NCBI GenBank assembly: GCA_963800065.1
Contig: CAWCZO010000008.1
Coordinates: 310,001 to 374,000 of the forward strand
Length of the DNA: 64,000 nucleotides
Reading direction: 5' to 3'
Source: CAWJFJ01 sp963800065
GTDB lineage: Bacteria > Actinomycetota > Acidimicrobiia > Acidimicrobiales > UBA8190
Part shown: in pieces, positions 62,081 through 64,000 of the stretch
Numbering within the stretch: the first letter of the stretch is position 1
How the letters are laid out: every line of letters begins with the position of its first letter
The notes under the pieces: generated by a model
The model's database searches: none
Seen by the model: the letters and a program-made list of their open reading frames with translations, nothing else
What the model was told of the DNA's origin: nothing
Translations under genes and position numbers: made by a program

Positions 62081-63666
62081 GCTCGACATCGGAAGAGGGT
62101 GGGGAACGCGACACCACGGCTTCGAAACTCGCCGGCTTAGACGAACGCCGCAGCCAGGTCTACGAGAAGGCCGAGAGGGCCGCCGCCGAGAGACAGGGTG
62201 CGCATGGGAAGATGACGGCGCGCCAAAGGATCGAGGCGCTGGTTGATCCCGGCTCTTTCGACGAGTTCGACGCGCTGGCTCGGCACTATGGCGTTGGATC
62301 CGAGACAGTCAGCGGTCGACCCTACGGCGACGGGGTGGTCACGGGTATCGCCACTGTCAACGGCCGCGAGGTCTGCCTGTTCTCCCAGGACTTCAGCGTC
62401 TTCGGAGGATCTCTCGGCGAGGTGTTCGGGGAGAAGGTTGTGAAGGTGATGGACGTGGCGCTGGAGATCGGTTGTCCCATCGTCGGCATCAACGACTCGG
62501 GAGGCGCACGTATCCAAGAAGGGGTGGCTTCCCTGGGACTCTACGGAGAGATCTTCTACCGCAACACAGTGGCATCGGGGTTCATACCGCAGATTTCGGT
62601 GATCGCCGGGCCGTGCGCCGGTGGGGCCGTCTATTCGCCCGCTCTGACCGATTTCACGGTGATGGTGGACCAGGTGGCACATATGTTCATTACTGGCCCG
62701 GACGTGATCAAGGCCGTCACTGGTGAGGAAGTGGGATTCGAGGATCTCGGAGGTGCCTCCACGCACGCCAGTCGGTCCGGCGTGGCGCACTATGTCGCCC
62801 GGGACGAGCAGGATGCCTTCGACTACGTCCGGGCGCTTCTCAGCTATCTGCCTATGAACAGCGGCTCCGGGCTGCCGCGCTACGCCAGTAGGGCGGCGGC
62901 GAGTACCACGGCCCAAGACCGAGACCTCGATATCGTGATCCCGGACTCGGATACGACTCCTTACGACATGCGCGACGTCATTTCCAACGTAGTCGACGAC
63001 GGTGAGTTGCTCGACGTCCACGAGGAGTTCGCTCGGAACGTGATCTGCGGCTTCGGGCGCGTCGACGGCTCCACCGTTGGCGTTGTGGCCAACCAACCGA
63101 TCCACCTGGCCGGAACGCTGGATATCGACGCCGCCGAAAAGGCGGCCCGTTTTGTCCGCACGTGTGATGCCTTCGGTGTTCCCATCCTGACATTCGTCGA
63201 CGTCCCGGGTTTTCTCCCGGGCACCGACCAGGAATGGCAGGGAATCATCCGCCGGGGAGCCAAGCTCATCTACGCCTATGCCGAGGCGACCGTACCGAAG
63301 GTGACGGTGATTACCCGCAAGGCGTATGGAGGCGCCTACGTCGTCATGGGGTCGAAACACCTGCGTGCCGATGTGAACCTCGCGTGGCCCACGGCTGAAA
63401 TCGCCGTTATGGGTGCCGAAGGAGCCGTCGACATCGTCCACCACCGGGACCTGGACGGCGCCGACGATCCGGGGGCCCTGCGCCGGAGCCTCGTCGCTGA
63501 CTACCGTCGTGCCTACTACACGCCATACCCGGCGGCTGACCGTGGTTACGTGGACGCTGTCATTCGGCCCTCGGAGACCCGGATGAGGGTGATGTCGGCG
63601 TTGCGCTCATTGCGACACAAGCGCATCGAACGTCCCACCAAGAAGCACGGAAACATACCTCTCTAG
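62077..63666 (+). CDS. pccB: Acyl-CoA carboxylase beta (carboxyltransferase) subunit, PccB-like
   Basis: From ATG 62077, overlapping the alpha stop by four bases, the 529-residue protein has ARQRIEALVDPGSFDEFD, DFSVFGGSLGEVFGEK, the acyl-CoA oxyanion loop SGGARIQEGVASLGLYGEI, GPCAGGAVYSPALTDF and the biotin loop RKAYGGAYVVMGSKHL. It transfers CO2 from biotin to the acyl-CoA. With the mutase it gives propionyl-CoA to succinyl-CoA. Confidence 0.93.
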   Translation: MSSTSEEGGERDTTASKLAGLDERRSQVYEKAERAAAERQGAHGKMTARQRIEALVDPGSFDEFDALARHYGVGSETVSGRPYGDGVVTGIATVNGREVCLFSQDFSVFGGSLGEVFGEKVVKVMDVALEIGCPIVGINDSGGARIQEGVASLGLYGEIFYRNTVASGFIPQISVIAGPCAGGAVYSPALTDFTVMVDQVAHMFITGPDVIKAVTGEEVGFEDLGGASTHASRSGVAHYVARDEQDAFDYVRALLSYLPMNSGSGLPRYASRAAASTTAQDRDLDIVIPDSDTTPYDMRDVISNVVDDGELLDVHEEFARNVICGFGRVDGSTVGVVANQPIHLAGTLDIDAAEKAARFVRTCDAFGVPILTFVDVPGFLPGTDQEWQGIIRRGAKLIYAYAEATVPKVTVITRKAYGGAYVVMGSKHLRADVNLAWPTAEIAVMGAEGAVDIVHHRDLDGADDPGALRRSLVADYRRAYYTPYPAADRGYVDAVIRPSETRMRVMSALRSLRHKRIERPTKKHGNIPL

Positions 63667-63691
63667 ATGTGGGGTGATGGTCGCCCCACAT
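63667..63691. terminator. Hairpin between convergent genes, likely bidirectional terminator
   Basis: ATGTGGGG (63667-63674) and CCCCACAT (63684-63691) form a perfect 8-bp stem with a 9-base loop directly after the pccB stop and before the convergent gene. There is no T-tract, as is usual in high-GC actinobacteria. Confidence 0.5.
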
Positions 63692-63731
63692 CACGCTCCA
63701 TGGTTCGAGGACGGGAGTCCGAGGGCCGGAC

Positions 63732-64000
63732 TTATCGAGGGGTTCTTTCCTCCAGCGCCCAGGGGGCACCGCTCTCGTTCAGCCGATCGAGGAATGGCTC
63801 GGCGGGGAAGGCCTCGGGACCGAGGACGCCCACCCCTGACCACGTGTCGGCCGAAATGAGCTCGAGGGCCACGATGGGATTGATGGCCGTCTGCCATACA
63901 ACGGCCTGCGACCCGAATTCCTTCATGGACCAGGCGTTGTCGACGACATGGTGCAGATAGACCTCCCGGCGGTTTCCGTCCTTGCCAACGCCTGTGACCC
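63732..64000 (-). CDS. Saccharopine-dehydrogenase-family protein, 3' end only
   Basis: The frame runs off the right edge. The visible 88-89 residues read VYLHHVVDNAWSMKEFGSQAVVWQTAINP, here split by my reading across two phrases (YLHHVVDNAWSM and KEFGSQAVVWQT). They end with WSGVGVLGPEAFPAEPFLDRL. This matches the C-terminal domain of saccharopine/lysine 6-dehydrogenase-like oxidoreductases (YL...D......fg.QaVv.QTa.NPv.alell..g.w.g.GV.gPEafp..pFl..l). The substrate cannot be told. Confidence 0.7.
   Translation of the reverse strand, partial: VTGVGKDGNRREVYLHHVVDNAWSMKEFGSQAVVWQTAINPIVALELISADTWSGVGVLGPEAFPAEPFLDRLNESGAPWALEERTPR

Overview
The window is GC-rich, compactly coded DNA, most likely chromosomal, from a high-GC actinobacterium. 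An Acidimicrobiia-like host is the best guess (inference). It rests on actinobacterial-type housekeeping and regulatory genes, a Hyh-type (group 3b) [NiFe]-hydrogenase operon, and a secreted deacetylase carrying the GYWLV/GGVFSFGDA/GFHGSMGG repeat that I associate with that class. No rRNA genes, complete tRNA genes or CRISPR arrays were found.

Layout, left to right. Positions 254-7000 are an accessory zone. It holds a frameshifted YbjQ-domain gene, a large secreted lipoprotein, and a small integrative-element scar. The scar has a frameshifted tyrosine integrase, two identical 43-bp 3' fragments of tRNA-Gly(GCC) as ends, and three arrays of 10-bp-spaced GGTC repeats that look like integrase arm sites. 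Its cargo is a tiny release-factor-like protein and a DUF4160/DUF2442 pair. Positions 7400-11000 hold a copper module: a CopZ-like chaperone overlapping a CopA-like P-type ATPase with an unusual C-terminal domain. Positions 11100-17500 hold a MarR regulator, a ClC antiporter, a PAS protein, an alpha/beta-hydrolase fused to a class III cyclase, a SRPBCC protein and a MazF-like toxin with a 39-residue candidate antitoxin.

Positions 17779-27950 form a surface/polysaccharide region: a GH92 mannosidase, a secreted FN3-pentapeptide repeat protein, a secreted five-repeat protein, an O-antigen-ligase-like membrane protein fused to a GH43-like propeller, and a polytopic membrane protein. Positions 28011-32800 are a PadR-controlled ABC exporter locus with two paralogous ATPases, one FtsX-type permease and a shared palindromic operator at two promoters. 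Positions 33300-43900 are mixed: small hypotheticals, a repeat-bearing polysaccharide deacetylase, a pyruvate-kinase-like protein, a DHA2 MFS exporter, a PRC-barrel protein, a universal stress protein and a membrane protein.

Positions 43964-46783 encode a three-part ACP / fatty-acyl-AMP ligase / PlsC acyltransferase. Positions 48079-55422 are a tightly overlapping hydrogenase operon: HyhB-like Fe-S subunit, cNMP-binding protein, FAD subunit, small and large subunits, maturation protease, HypC, EamA transporter and a conserved hypothetical. A decayed APC permease lies beside it. The right end holds an NADP-type glutamate dehydrogenase divergent from a run of GABA aminotransferase, methylmalonyl-CoA mutase large subunit and propionyl/acetyl-CoA carboxylase alpha and beta subunits. 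These fit amino-acid and propionyl-CoA carbon entering the succinate branch. A saccharopine-dehydrogenase-like gene runs off the right edge.
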